DNA from: Prorocentrum cordatum
Lineage: Eukaryota; Sar; Dinophyceae; Prorocentrales; Prorocentraceae
Direction: 5' to 3'
Length of the DNA: 64,000 bases
NCBI GenBank assembly: GCA_963575745.1
Contig: CAUYUJ010018638.1
Coordinates: 479,001 to 543,000, forward strand
Made by a program: the position numbers and the translations under genes. Below the pieces are notes generated by a model, which did not search any database, was not told where the DNA came from, and was given only the letters and a program-made list of their open reading frames with translations. Shown piece by piece: positions 52,278 to 62,880 of this stretch (its first letter is position 1; every line of letters starts with the position of its first letter).

Positions 52278-54163
52278 CTGGACAGGGCGCAAAGGACGAC
52301 GACACCAGAGGGAGCTTCTCAGCATCATCCACGCGGCTTTGCGCCCGCCGCTCGGATTTTAGAATCGTCGGGCTGAGAGGGAAAGTGAACAGTGTCCGCC
52401 GGGGCTTCCCCTGGGAACGGGTTTTCCTCGTCCCGAGTCGCTTCTGACAGGCCCCAGGGCCGGCGGAGAGGCCTCGGAAGGCCGAAGACGGCGAAAGACC
52501 TACCTACGCCAGCCAACACGCGCGAGAGGAGCCCTGGGCAAGCTATTGACCTTGGGCGCGCGGCTTCAGGGCGCCGTGCGGGGGCCACATCCAAGCGCGC
52601 CAGCCACAGCCAGCGCTGGGGACATCTGAGGGCAAGGGTCACTCCGGCATACGCCCACTGCTACGTGCAGCCGACCCCTCTTCTGCACGGTGAGCGGAGG
52701 GAGCCCGCAGATCTGACGCTGCAGCGACAAGAGCAACACCGCAGAAACTCATCGCCGGAGTCCTGGACCCCATGCCTCCGCGCCACTCTCCACGCCGGGG
52801 GCGATCTGTGAGGGCCCCGGGGGCCCGAGACTGGACAACGCCCGCTGCGAGAAACGAGGCGGCGCGAAGCAGCTGGGCCAGGCAGCGGGGAGGCCAGGGC
52901 AGCCCTCGGAGCGACGGGCGAGGCACCGGCACTGCCGAGGGGCACGGCCCCCGGGGCCGCGCGGGGCTCCTGCGGGGCTCGGCGGCCGAGAGCAGGGGCC
53001 GCGGGCCGGGGGGCCATGGGAGCCCGCCGGGCCGAACCGGCCGCAGCGCACCGCCCCGTGCCGCAGGCCACACCGGTCGAGCCGGCTCGGTCTGCAGCCC
53101 GAGGCGCTGCCCCCGAGCTTCTGGCACGTGCCAGTGCCTCCAGGGCGGGCCTATGCTCGCCTGGCTGTTTTGGTGCTCGGGAGCCCCTGCAGAGCCAGCC
53201 GGCCCGAAGAGTGGCGCGGGGGGATGGGGTCTGCGGCTCTGGTGGTGATGTTGTGACGTGTTGCAGCTGCAAGATGTGATCTGAGGGTACGGCCGACACG
53301 AACCAGGCGCGCATCGAACCGAACACCGAGCCGAACCCCGCGGCCATCATACCGAACCGAATCCCGCGGCCATCTGGAGAAGGCGAGTGGCAAGACAGCG
53401 ACTTGCTGCGCGCGGGTCACGAAAAGCGACATCAGCAGTGGTTCCTTGAAGTGGCGGTGTGGTGTCAGAATGGTTTACAGGTTGGCTGGCTACGAAGACC
53501 TCGCTAGAGCCACCGCCCCCGCGGGGGGGGGTGAAACCAGAAGGGCGCTGCGGGAACGACGCCTTAGGCAGGCTTAGGCGCTATGTCGCTGTCTTCCCAT
53601 AGGCATGGACGCCTCCAAGCAAGGAGCGGCCCCAGCAGAAGTCCTGCGTCCCCACGCCTCCTGTGCACGGGGCTCTTGGACGCGGAGCGGAGTAAACGCT
53701 GGAGCTGTGCGTGGAGGCCGTGGCCGCGACCACGCGAGCTTTGCACCTGCCCGTCGCTGGGCCCTGGGCTATGCCCGTCCTGCAAGGGTGCCCCCTGACA
53801 TGCCCAGGGGGCCTTGGCGACTGGTGCTGCAAACCTTCGCATGGAAGAGACTGGTCCCGAGGAAAACGGGTCCAGGACCCTGGGGCCTTCACCCAGGACC
53901 AGTTCTTCGGGGCCCGTGGAGGGCAAGGGGACACCAAAAGGAAACCAAAAACGGCGACGAACATTCAGGACCCGCGTCACTCAAGTCCCAATAATTTCAT
54001 GGCGGAAATCGCTCGAGATTGGATAACGCGGCTCCCAGCCCGACTACTCGAAGCCGCGACGAGATACGAGATAACCGCCGAGCTGTCGACCTGGAAGCCG
54101 CGGAGACGCGCCATGGCCCACCCAGAGGTCCGAGGTCGTCGCGATCAAATCCCGTCGGGAGCC
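52278..54163. other. No gene recognised; GC-rich
   Basis: Very GC-rich with long overlapping frames on both strands, expected from composition. 53285-53375 has two CCGAACCG/CCGCGGCCATC words. Upstream RPAC1 exons were sought here on the minus strand and not found. Confidence 0.35.
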
Positions 54164-54213
54164 CTCGACCCCACGTCTGGGCGCCATCTCCCGGGGCGGG
54201 TGAGGGGGTCGAG
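54164..54213. repeat. Inverted-repeat cassette, short form
   Basis: 50-bp cassette beginning CTCGACCCCACGTCTGGG and ending GGGGGTCGAG, with GCGCCATCTCCCGGGGCGGG inside. The longer sister copy is at 54410-54527. Confidence 0.85.
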
Positions 54214-54409
54214 CGAACCTCAGAGCGTGAATTACCTCCCCCGCTCTCGCTTCCAGGCAAAACCAAGCCATACCACGCGCCTCCTCGTCAAGCGGCCTGA
54301 CCAAACCAGGCCGCAATTTGGCATCGTTTGGCATCTCTTGGAAGCGAGGGTGGTCAAAAGCGAGGTAGGCTTGTTTTCCCCCGAGAACCAGCACACGTGG
54401 CCGATTGCC

Positions 54410-54527
54410 CTCGACCCCACGTCTGGGCGCCATCTCCGGGGCGGGAGGAGGAGGAGGAGGAGGAGGAGGAGGAGGAGGAGGAGGAGGAGAGGAGGAGGAG
54501 GAGGAGGAGGAGGAGGAGGGGGTCGAG
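54410..54527. repeat. Inverted-repeat cassette, form expanded by (GGA)n
   Basis: Same start (CTCGACCCCACGTCTGGG, GCGCCATCTCCGGGGCGGG) and same end (GGGGGTCGAG) as 54164-54213, but with about 70 bp of (GGA)n between them. Direct copies of AACCAGCACACGTGGCCG and ATTGCCC flank it at 54386 and 54530. Confidence 0.88.
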
Positions 54528-54655
54528 AGAACCAGCACACGTGGCCGATTGCCCCTGCGCCTCCTGGCATTGAGGGGCTTAACTGCATACAGGAGAGCCC
54601 CCGGCGGCGGGGCCGAAAAACCGGCCGCACGCCGCGCACTCCGCACCGACGCCCC

Positions 54656-54740
54656 CTCCTCCTCCTCCTCCTCCTCCTCCTCCTCCTCCTCCTCCTCCTC
54701 CTCCTCCCTCCTCCTCTCCTCCTCCTCCTCCCCTTCCCGG
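54656..54740 (+). repeat. TCC microsatellite
   Basis: (TCC)n, opposite in strand to the GGA tract 130 bp upstream, so the two could pair as a long imperfect inverted repeat. Confidence 0.95.
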
Positions 54741-55748
54741 GGCTGCCCACGGCGACAGCAAAACCGAACATCGACCGCACCGACGGCGAGGCCAAAACCG
54801 ACCGAGCACGGCTCGGCCGCAAGCCGCCGGCGCAGCGGTGCGGCGACGACACCACCGCCGACCGAGCCGAGCCCGCCCTCCGCCCGCCCCATGTGCTCTC
54901 CCACCCGATGCTCTCGAGCCGGCTCTCGATCGGTGAAGGCCCGGGGCCCCCTGGCGGCGCGCTTCCCCGGGGGGCGGCCCGAGGGGTGGGCGGCCGTCGA
55001 AGACACCGGCGGGGGAGGCGGTCGGCGAGCCCCCCACCGGGCTTCGGGTAGGCCTTCTTGGAAGCCTCCCGTGGGACTCCTACGGGAGGCTTCCAAGAAG
55101 GAGAATAACGAAACGCCACAGACAGAAACTGTTGGCGCTCCGCGCGGACTTCCGGACGAGCTTGACGCTCCGTCGCGGTTCCCCCCCCGACACTGTGCTT
55201 CCCTGCCGCTGCTGGGGGGAGCCGAGACGAGGAGGTACGCGCCCAACCATAGACATGAGAGTGCAGCCCCCGAGTCCACAAGCCCAGCCTCGTGGTACGA
55301 ACGGTTGCGGCGTACGCACTTTCGATACCAACGTGAACTCAGGTACGTGCACGTCCTTCTTCTTGTAACTACTCGCGTTGTCGTTGGTATTAATATGATG
55401 ACTACTAGTATTAGTATTAGTGGTATTATCACCAGTAGTATTCGCATTACCATTCTCATTACTCTTGGTCTTACTCTTACTATGATTCTCTTCGTTCGCT
55501 CCTATCGTTACCGAGGCCCCCACCGCCGAGAACCGCCGCACACGTGCGAGCATCCACCCACCAGGCACGGGCACCATCGCTCCGACCCGCCCTGCGCGCG
55601 CACCGCCGCCCCCGGCGCGGGGCCGGGGCGCCTCCGCGGGCAGCCCTCGCGGGCGGCCCTCGCCCACGGCGGCAGCCCGGCCGAGGACGCCGGCGGAGCC
55701 GCCAGCGCCGGCGAGGCCGACCGAAGCACCAAGGGCCGCACAATCGGC
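54741..55748. other. No gene recognised; F1 fragment and AT-rich patch
   Basis: 55118-55180 starts like family F1 (AGACAGAAACTGTTGGCGCTC, CGCGCGGACTTCC) but lacks the inner hairpins. 55360-55500 is an AT-rich patch of TAGTATTAGT and CATTACCATTC words. Flanks are GC-rich. Confidence 0.45.
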
Positions 55749-55910
55749 GGTGGACAAACCTCCCTTTCAGTAAGCCTCCCCTGAGTGAAAACGGCCAGGG
55801 ACAGGAGCCGACGGACCTGGGCCCGCAAAAATGACGGCCGCGGCGCCATCTCGCGAACCGAAAGCGGCCAATGCCTTAATCGACGTGTCAGGGTAGGAGG
55901 TCTGTCCACC
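55749..55910 (+). mobile_element. Inverted-repeat family F3, copy 3
   Basis: 162 bp, left GGTGGACAAACCTCCC, right GGAGGTCTGTCCACC. The core matches copy 1 closely (GACGGACCTGGGCCCGC, AAAAATGACGGCCGCGGCG, ATCGACGTGTCAGGG) although 32 kb away. Confidence 0.9.
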
Positions 55911-56274
55911 TCCAACACAAGCAGCCTGGAGCCTCGAAAGGGCGCGGCGACGCAGCCACGGCACGACGGCCGACCGGGCCGACCGAACGCCACCGGCTGG
56001 GACGCAGCCACACCGACCGAACCGCGGACACCTCGGAGCCAGGCGGGCGGACGGGGCCTTGGCCGCCACTGGGACGGCTTCGGTTGCGGGGGAAAGGGTG
56101 TCTCTGACTGTGGGTCCGGAATAGAAGTACAATTCGCCGGCCCAACGGGCCAGGGCGTGCTAAGATCTCCGGTACCTGGTTAACATGATTTCTAGTTCGC
56201 GCGCGCGGGGCGGCCCCTGGGGGCCCCCGGACGAAAAAGACCCCGGCAAGGTCCCGGCAAGTCCCCGGCAAGGT

Positions 56275-56885
56275 CAGGCCGGATGCCGGAGCCCTGTTAC
56301 AGGGCCCCAGGACGGGCCAAGAGGTCCCCAAGAAGCCTCCAAGACGGTCCAAGAGGGCCCCGAGACGGCCAAAGATCGCCCGAAGACGCCCAACAGGGAC
56401 CCAAGACAGCCCAAGAGGCCTCCAAGACGCCCCAAGGGCCTTCCAAGAGGCCTCCGAAGAGGGCCCCAAGAGGCCAAAATCATTGATTTTCATTGTTTTT
56501 CTGTTTTTTGTTTTTTGCGTTCTGGCTTTTTCGGCTTCCGGACGCTCCAAGACGGCCCAAGAGGCCCCCAAGACTGCTCCAAGACGGCCCACGAGGCTCC
56601 CAAGACGGCCCCGGAACGGCCCAGGAGGGCCCCCAAGACGGCCCAAGTGCCGCCCAAGACGGACCAAGAGGCCCCAAGACGGGCCCAAGAGGAGCTCAAG
56701 AGGGGAACCGAGAACTGAAAAATCGAGCCCTCCGCCCCAGAAGGCGCCCAGGAGGCCCCAGAAAGGCCCCAAGAGGCCCCCAAGAGGCCCCCAAGACGCC
56801 CCAAGAGGCGCCCAAGAGGCCCAAAAGAGGCCCCAAGAGGCCCCAAAACGGCCCAAGAGGCCCCAAAACTCGGCTAGCCCACAAC
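56275..56885 (+). repeat. CCAAGACGGCC / CCAAGAGGCC array, longest in the window
   Basis: About 600 bp in two blocks separated by a T-rich patch (56480-56535: GTTTTTCTGTTTTTTG words). + strand orientation. Long frames on both strands (PKRPQEAPKR-like and GASWAVLG-like peptides) are products of the repeat. Confidence 0.88.
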
Positions 56886-57206
56886 GGTGCGACAATATGG
56901 GCCGGCGGAATGAGCGAAGCGATTAAATAATTCATCCTGTGGCGCATGGCGCATGGCCGCCACGTGCTGATTCTGCACGGCGTCCGTACCCCGCACGAAC
57001 GAATGCACCAGCTATTGCGCACATTTTTCAGACCTCTGCACAGTACGTACCCATCAGCCCGAAGCCGACGGCCGCCAAGGAGCGCAGCTCTGCAGGAAAC
57101 CCCGCTCGCCGGCCAGCGGTCGGGCCTGGAATGGCCAGGCACTGCCGTGAGACCCACGGGGCGAGGGAGGCCAGAGCTCCTCCTCCTCCTCCTGCCCCTC
57201 CTCCAC

Positions 57207-57368
57207 TGAAGGGGCCCTGGGGCACACACAAATACATGACACTAATGACAGGATTCCCAATATTGTCACACCTGTTCTGGGTTCTCGTCTTCCCCCCCAC
57301 TTCCCACATTTTCCCATGTTTTCTGGGGAATCGACGATTCATTGTGCCTGTGTGTTCTGTTCCCCTCC
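57207..57368 (+). mobile_element. Dispersed family F5, copy 3
   Basis: GAAGGGGCCCTGGGGCACAC, CCCCCCACTTCCCACATTTT, GGGGAATCGACGATTCATTG and TGCCTGTGTG, in the same order as at 26.2 and 28.5 kb. It is directly followed by an F7 copy. Confidence 0.82.
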
Positions 57369-57376
57369 GATCTTCT

Positions 57377-57575
57377 GACCCGGGTCAATCCAGACCCGGG
57401 TCAGCAGGAAACCAAAAACTGCAACGCAGGAAACAAAAAAAACTGCAGCGCAGGTCTTCGCAGACCAGGGTCGGCCAGTGGGCGCGGCCGCCTCGCGGCC
57501 ACGAGCGGCTCGCTAACCCGGGTCGGCCAGAGGGGGTCTTCGCAGGATCCTGCAGGATCCGGTGCCCTGGCTGAC
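57377..57575 (+). repeat. Dispersed repeat family F7, copy 2
   Basis: Starts TGACCCGGGTC...CCAGACCCGGGTCAG, has ACTGCA(A/G)CGCAGGAAACAAA words and ends AGGATCCTGCAGGATCCGG...CTGGCTGAC, matching the ends of 22257-22408. Confidence 0.7.
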
Positions 57576-57639
57576 CCCCGTTTGCATCGACCCCCGTCTC
57601 CAGGCTCCCGACTGATCCACCTCCGCTGCCCCCCGGGGG

Positions 57640-57860
57640 AGGAGGAGGGGGAGGATGGGGGAGGATGGGGGAGGAGGAGGAGGAGGAGGAGGAGGAGGAG
57701 GAGGAGGAGGAGGAGGAGGAGGAGGAGGAGGAGGAGGAGGAGAGGAGGAGAGGAGGAGGAGGAGGAGGAGGAGGAGGAGGAGGAGGAAGAGAGGAGGAGG
57801 AGGAGGAGGAGGAGGAGGAGGAGGAGGAGGAGGAAGAGGAGGAGGAGGAGGAGGCGCTGG
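57640..57860 (+). repeat. GGA microsatellite
   Basis: About 220 bp of (GGA)n with AGA and GAA interruptions. Confidence 0.96.
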
Positions 57861-58053
57861 CGGGGGCGCTGCCTGCCCCCACCTCCGCCGAGACTGGCTG
57901 CAGACCAGCGGCCCACGAGGCCCCCGAGGGCCCAACAAAAAGCGAGGAGCCGCCGCCAGCCGACAAACTCGTGGCGTCGGACGTCTGGGCACGTGCAGAT
58001 TGTAGAGGCCTCCCAGACGGGGTCCGAGCAGATGGGGTCGAAGGACCACGCCG

Positions 58054-58185
58054 CATCGGCGATACATCGGCGATGCATCGGCGATGCATCGGCGATGTAT
58101 CGACGACCTCGTTGAGGCATCGGCGCCGTCGTCGTGAAGGAAATCGGGGTCCGCATCGAGCCGCATCGCCGATGCATCGGCGCTG
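58054..58185. repeat. GATGCATCGGC tandem and inverted motif
   Basis: GATACATCGGC, GATGCATCGGC (twice) and GATGTATCGAC in tandem at 58059-58105, then GAGGCATCGGCGCC, and CCGATGCATCGGCGC at 58171. The motif is itself palindromic (CCGATGCATCGG). Confidence 0.82.
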
Positions 58186-58454
58186 CGGCGCGATCCTCCG
58201 AGCCCATCTACTCCGCCCCCATCCAGGAGGCCTGGGAGTTGATACGATCACCGAACAGCCCGACCGCCCCACCAGCGCAGGGGCCTCCAGGCGGTCCGGC
58301 TCACACCGGATGGGGCAGAGGCCGAGGCGGTGGACCAGGTTTTCGTCGTGCAGGACGCCGGTGTTCTGGTAGACGGTCACCTGGCAGCACGGCCGGCGGC
58401 TGGGGTGGGCTTGCGTTCCACCGCCGCCACCAGAAGTAGGAGGGGGAGGGGATC

Positions 58455-58540
58455 CTCCTCCTCCTCCTCCTCCTCCTCCTCCTCCTCCTCCTCCCCTTCC
58501 CCCTCCTCCTCCTTCTCCTCTCCTTCCTCCATCTCAAGGC
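58455..58540 (+). repeat. TCC microsatellite
   Basis: (TCC)n running into the first copy of the 75-bp direct repeat. Confidence 0.93.
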
Positions 58541-60128
58541 ATTCGTGCCATCACCTACCATTCCAGGCACCAATTGCCACCCACCACATCTATCCTCCTT
58601 TGGGCCGTGAACGGGATCTATTCCCCTGCCGGCTGGTTGTGCCTGTCAATGTCAGTCAACCTTTACATTTTGGCACTTGGGCCACCCCAGCTGTGCACCA
58701 AGGGTGACGGTTCGACCCGTGCTGTAGTGGCACTCATGCGGTCGTGTCCCTCTCCCCGCCCGCTTAGGGTGATGGTTCGACCTGTGCTGTAGTGGCACTC
58801 GTGCGGTCGTGCCCACTCCCCGCCAACCAATCGAGAAGACCTACCTCCAGGATCCCTTGGGGCCACAAATCTACGTTTGACTTCGGTCCCTGTCCCCCCC
58901 CTCTCTTCCCCGTCCCCGCTCTGGCCCCTTGCCCGCCCCCTTCGTCCCCCCCCGCCCCGCTTTCCTGGGCACCCTCCCCGCCCCCCCCTCTCCCCTTTCT
59001 TGCCTCCCCGTCCCCGCTCTGGCCCCTTGCCCCGCCCCCTTCGTCCCCCCCCCCCGCTTTCCTGGGCCCCCTCCCCGCCCCCCCCCTCTCCCCTTTCTTG
59101 CCTTGTCTCTTCTCCTTCTCCTCGTCCTGTCCTCCCTGCCCGTTCTCTCCTCCCTTGCCTCTGTCTTGCCCGTCCCCGCACCAGCATGTCTGGATCGCGG
59201 GGTATGGTGCCGGGTTTATTTTCTGTCCTTTTAGGGCTGCCCCAGTCGAGGATCCCGCAAGCCCCTCGCCTGCGCCGCGCGCCGTGCTGCCGGCGCACGT
59301 GGGGGATTACTCGCCTGGGGTCGAGTTCGACGCCTCGGTCGCTTCGTCGTCTGGGGCGCCTTCGCGCACCTGGAGTGGCATCCAATTCCTGGCGGGGGCG
59401 ATCGACCCTCCTTTTCCTGGGTCCTCGTGGACCCTGGTCTCCGGCTTCTGGTCTGGTGTGCGGATTGGGGCTGATTCCCCAAACGATGATGGAGATTTTG
59501 ACCCCTCCCCCACGCTTTGGCCGGCTCCGGGGGTCCTGGTACAAAATGGCATTTCCCACCTTGTTCCATTCCCCTGGGGAGGCATGGGACTTTATCTTGG
59601 TGGGGATGCGACTTCGCGACCCCGCCCCCCTATCACCCCACCCTTGTCCGCCCCACCACCCGTCGATGTAGTGAAACATTTGTCCTGGTGGTTCCGGGGG
59701 GTGTGGCGTACACACAGTCTCGGAGTCGAAGCTGTGTATGCTGGTTTGTGGGCCCCCATTTACAGGAATCCCGCCTCAGGAGTGAGAGGCATCGCGGGCG
59801 GCATCGACACCCGGAGTGGCCCCTCTCCCTCTCGCCCCTCCCCTCGGCGAGGACCGTCATTAGGCCTCGTCGGTGAGGACCGTCATTGGGCCTCACACCC
59901 CTCGCAGCTTCCATCAATGGGGTTGCGAGGGTTCCCGCTCCCACCAGTCAACCTTCCATTTTGCCGTCAATAGGCACCGGAGGGGGCCGAGGACCCCCCT
60001 ACGGCCCCTCGGCCAACGAAGACGGCCGTAGGGGGGGCGACTCGTACCTCCATCTCAAGGCATTCGTGCCACCACCTACCATTCCAGGCACCAATTGCCA
60101 CCCACCACATCTATCTTCCTCCTCCTCC
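58530..60128. repeat. 75-bp direct repeats 1.5 kb apart
   Basis: CATCTCAAGGCATTCGTGCC, then ACCTACCATTCCAGGCACCA and ATTGCCACCCACCACATCTA, occur at 58530-58604 and 60051-60128, nearly identical. A TCC tract precedes the first copy and follows the second. The span between contains a duplicated GTGATGGTTCGACC unit (58703 and 58768, about 65 bp), a C-rich duplication (58905 and 59008, about 103 bp) and no recognisable protein. The 393-codon + frame at 58792-59973 is mostly a consequence of the C-rich repeats. Confidence 0.75.
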
Positions 60129-60160
60129 TCCTCCTCCTCCTCCTCCTCCTCCACCTCCTT
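60117..60160 (+). repeat. TCC microsatellite
   Basis: (TCC)n directly after the second 75-bp repeat copy. Confidence 0.92.
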
Positions 60161-60646
60161 CCCCCCTCCAATTCATGGTGGCGGTGGTGGTGGAAAAGAA
60201 ACCCATCAGGAGTGGCTTCCAAGCGGGCCCCGCCCCCTGGAAGCCAGGCGCAGCGCACACACCGCGCCCCCCGAGACCGCGGAGGGCCTCCTTACTCGGA
60301 GGCTGCCCCGCCCGGACCCTGCCCGAGCCGGGGTCCTCAGCACCGAAACGGCACGAGTGCTTTGGGGGGCGCCCGAAATCGCAGGCCTAGAGGTTGACAC
60401 CAGCACCAATATCGGCGGTGTGCGTCCACCGAAGGAAGAAGGTCCCGACCTCGGTGATGGCGGCAATACTCTGGCTTCCAAGGTGGTCGAGATATGACCG
60501 CCAGCCCCAAAAACTAGGATCACCTTCCCCCTGTGGAGAAAATTCTCCTGTGTTGGTCCTGGTGCTCGTTTTCAGGCCTGAGAGGGGGGCGCCACAGAAG
60601 AGGGTTCGCAGCCGCTATGCTCGGGAGCCATGGCAGGCGCGAGAGG

Positions 60647-60846
60647 TGCGGGCAATACTTCTGTCCATACCCACCGCCGTATGGATTCTCAGGCTCCCTT
60701 CCCAAGAAACCCGGGGCGCACTGGATCTGGATAAATGTGCCCCCGAGAACCTCGATGTTTATCCATATCCAGTGCGCCTCGGCCTTGTGGCGCCGCTTCC
60801 AAAAAAGTCCAAGAGGCACTGGACATGGATATGAATATTGCCCGCA
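60647..60846. mobile_element. Foldback element with outer and inner stems
   Basis: Outer arms: GTGCGGGCAATACTTCTGTCCATA (60647-60670) against GACATGGATATGAATATTGCCCGC near 60822-60845. Inner hairpin: GCGCACTGGATCTGGATAAA (60716) against TTTATCCATATCCAGTGCGC (60758). A second GCACTGGA-type word lies near 60816. No coding capacity. Confidence 0.75.
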
Positions 60847-61575
60847 AGAGGGGGGGCAGGGGACGGGACGTGGGCGGGAAAGGGGGGTTTGGGTTTCTCT
60901 GGGGCGGGGCGGGACGGGGGCCCCGGCGGCCACTGGGTGTGGGAGGCCCTGTGGTCTTGGGCATCGTCTCGAGCAGGGCAGAGGCAAGCGCGGGCGGCCA
61001 CTCTCAAGTGGCCTGGATCCGCCGCGGGGGATTTACGATCCACTACATCGGCGCAAACATGTGTTTTTCGGGCGTTTACGAGTAGGCACTTGGCGAGTAG
61101 TGGAACGCGCTCAATGAGGGCGGATGGGTGGCTGGGGGAGCGGGAGAGGGGGGGGTATAGGGACAGGGGGATATGTAGCAGGAAGGGGGCAACGCTTGGG
61201 CGGGGTGGGGCACGTCGGGGCGGGGGTGCGCTGCGATCGCCGCAGTATGCGCGCGAGCACCAGCATTTGGGGTGGGTCCAATCACCCCTTTCCCCCCCCC
61301 CCTCCTTACGTACAATCGTCACCGTTACCGGTGGGGGCGGGCAAAGACCGTTCGGTGCCATAGGACGACAAAACACTGGATTCCCTCCCCTCCTCCTCCC
61401 TCTCATCCAAGATCGCCCAACTCGGGGCATGTGCCGCGCTGGATGCCGCATGCCTAATCAGGAGGCCAAAGCCCCACGAATGGCACGCCGCCGCGGGGAC
61501 CCCATCAGCGCGTTGCTGCTGAAGAAGCACGAGGCCTTCGAACAAAAAACAATGGCCTAACACGCTAAAAGCCCG
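60847..61575. other. No gene recognised
   Basis: G-rich then C-rich sequence (poly-G and poly-C runs near 60852 and 61290). Open frames show no motif. Confidence 0.35.
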
Positions 61576-61578
61576 TCA

Positions 61579-61613
<35 letters not shown>

Positions 61614-61640
61614 TATATATATATATATACACATACATAC
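61576..61640. repeat. AT/AC dinucleotide microsatellite
   Basis: (TA)n, (CA)n, then (TA)n again and CATACATA words. Confidence 0.95.
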
Positions 61641-61664
61641 ATATATCCACACAAAAAAAAAACG

Positions 61665-61800
61665 GCATAGACATAAACTGGTTGCGCTCCGCGCGGATGC
61701 TGTTGGCTCTGAGCTGGACCCCCCTCCCTGGCGCCGCCAGAGGGGGTCCACGCGTCGATCCGAGAGATCTGCGCAGAGGGTTAAACAATTATGTACACGG
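61665..61800. mobile_element. Foldback family F1, copy 4, reduced centre
   Basis: Left GACATAAACTGGTTGCGCTC, CGCGCGGATGCTG; centre CCCTGGCGCCGCCAGAGGG; right GATCTGCGCAGAGGG followed by TTAAACAATTATG. The two inner hairpins seen in other copies are collapsed into one short palindrome. Confidence 0.72.
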
Positions 61801-62455
61801 CCTCCTCCATCTGCGAATCCAGACATATACCTACACACATACATATCCACATAAACATGCATATGCGTACCCACAGACAAATATGTGCATGTAAATGCGT
61901 AAACATATAAAATAGGGGCACGTGCCACTAATATGCGTTCCCTTTCGCGGCTCAAGCAGGGCACGGTTCTGCACAGCGGCGACGAGGGCGGCCACGAGTC
62001 GCACGAGGCACTGCGCGTTGGCGCCGCTGGACACGGGCAGCCTGTGCTGCTCGGCGGCGGGAGAGGGGGGGCTGCGAGTTACAGCCGGACCGCATCATGA
62101 GGATGCGCGGCAAGTGATGCAGGGGCCTCGGACGCCCATTTCTAAGCGTTTCGAGCGGGTCGCGGCCAACGAAAGTGGCCAAGGGTGGACCGAGGAGGCA
62201 AGGAGGCAAAGGGTACCCTTGGGAAGGTTGCCCATCCTTGCTATGCAGGCCGACTGCAAAGCCAGCAGACGACGACGACGAACGCGCAGGCGAAGGCCAG
62301 CGCCAGCGAGACGACGGAGCAAGCAGGGGCCAAATCCAAGATTGAACGCGGAACATCGATTTCGATCCTGGTCACCGTCTATATTGGTCAGCGTCAATCC
62401 GTGTATCATCATCGCGAATTGGCGACGGCCAGCATGGACCAAATGACCGAGATTC
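61801..62455. other. No gene recognised
   Basis: A CATATGCGTA/CATACATAT-rich start, then GC-rich sequence. No family motif in any frame. Confidence 0.35.
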
Positions 62456-62602
62456 GGTCGGGCGTGTCCCCCTACAGGCTGATTTTGGAAGAGAAATAAC
62501 AAAATAGTAAAACAAAACACAATAAATGACAGAAACATCGTTCCCTGACGATTTCTTCGTGTTTTTTTTTAAATATTCATCCTGTAGAGGGACACGCCCG
62601 AC
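62456..62602 (+). mobile_element. AT-rich MITE-like family F2, best-preserved copy
   Basis: 147 bp. Terminal inverted repeats of 22 bp with one mismatch: left GTCGGGCGTGTCCCCCTACA, right TGTAGAGGGACACGCCCGAC. The core is strongly A/T (AAATAACAAAATAGTAAAAC, TTTTTTTTTAAATATTC) with ACATCGTTCCCTGACGATTT. No open frame. Confidence 0.92.
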
Positions 62603-62790
62603 GTAAGACCAATATCGGCGTCGACAAGATCCCGTGGCATCCCCGTGCTTCTTACCTTCCATCGAAGGCAGGTGGGAAGGGACAGGGGGACGACAGCGGG
62701 CTGGGAGCAGAAGCGGACGAGGAAGAGGAGGATGGGCAGGCAGACGCGCCAGAGCAGGGGCTGGGAAAGACGGGCCGCCCGCGGCAGGAA
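62603..62790. other. No gene recognised
   Basis: Short G/A-rich stretch between an F2 and an F8 copy. Confidence 0.35.
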
Positions 62791-62880
62791 ACTACGGTGG
62801 ATGCCAGTCCACAAGAAACCCTCCACAGGAAACCGAACCCTGAGACCCCAGGACGCCCCTTGATTTTTGTGTGCGGGAAC
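62791..62880 (+). repeat. Dispersed repeat family F8, copy 2
   Basis: GTGGATGCCAGTCCACAAG, AAACCCTCCACAGGAAACC, then CCCCAGGACGCC. Matches 13071-13165 in order and spacing. Confidence 0.68.

Noticed and set aside
56275-56885. Lys/Pro-rich protein encoded by the CCAAGAGGCC array
   Set aside because: Comparable frames exist on both strands in several phases and shift whenever the 9-12 bp unit length varies, so no protein is conserved among arrays.
58792-59973. 393-codon Pro-rich open frame
   Set aside because: Most of it comes from a duplicated C-rich repeat, and no domain or signal is visible.
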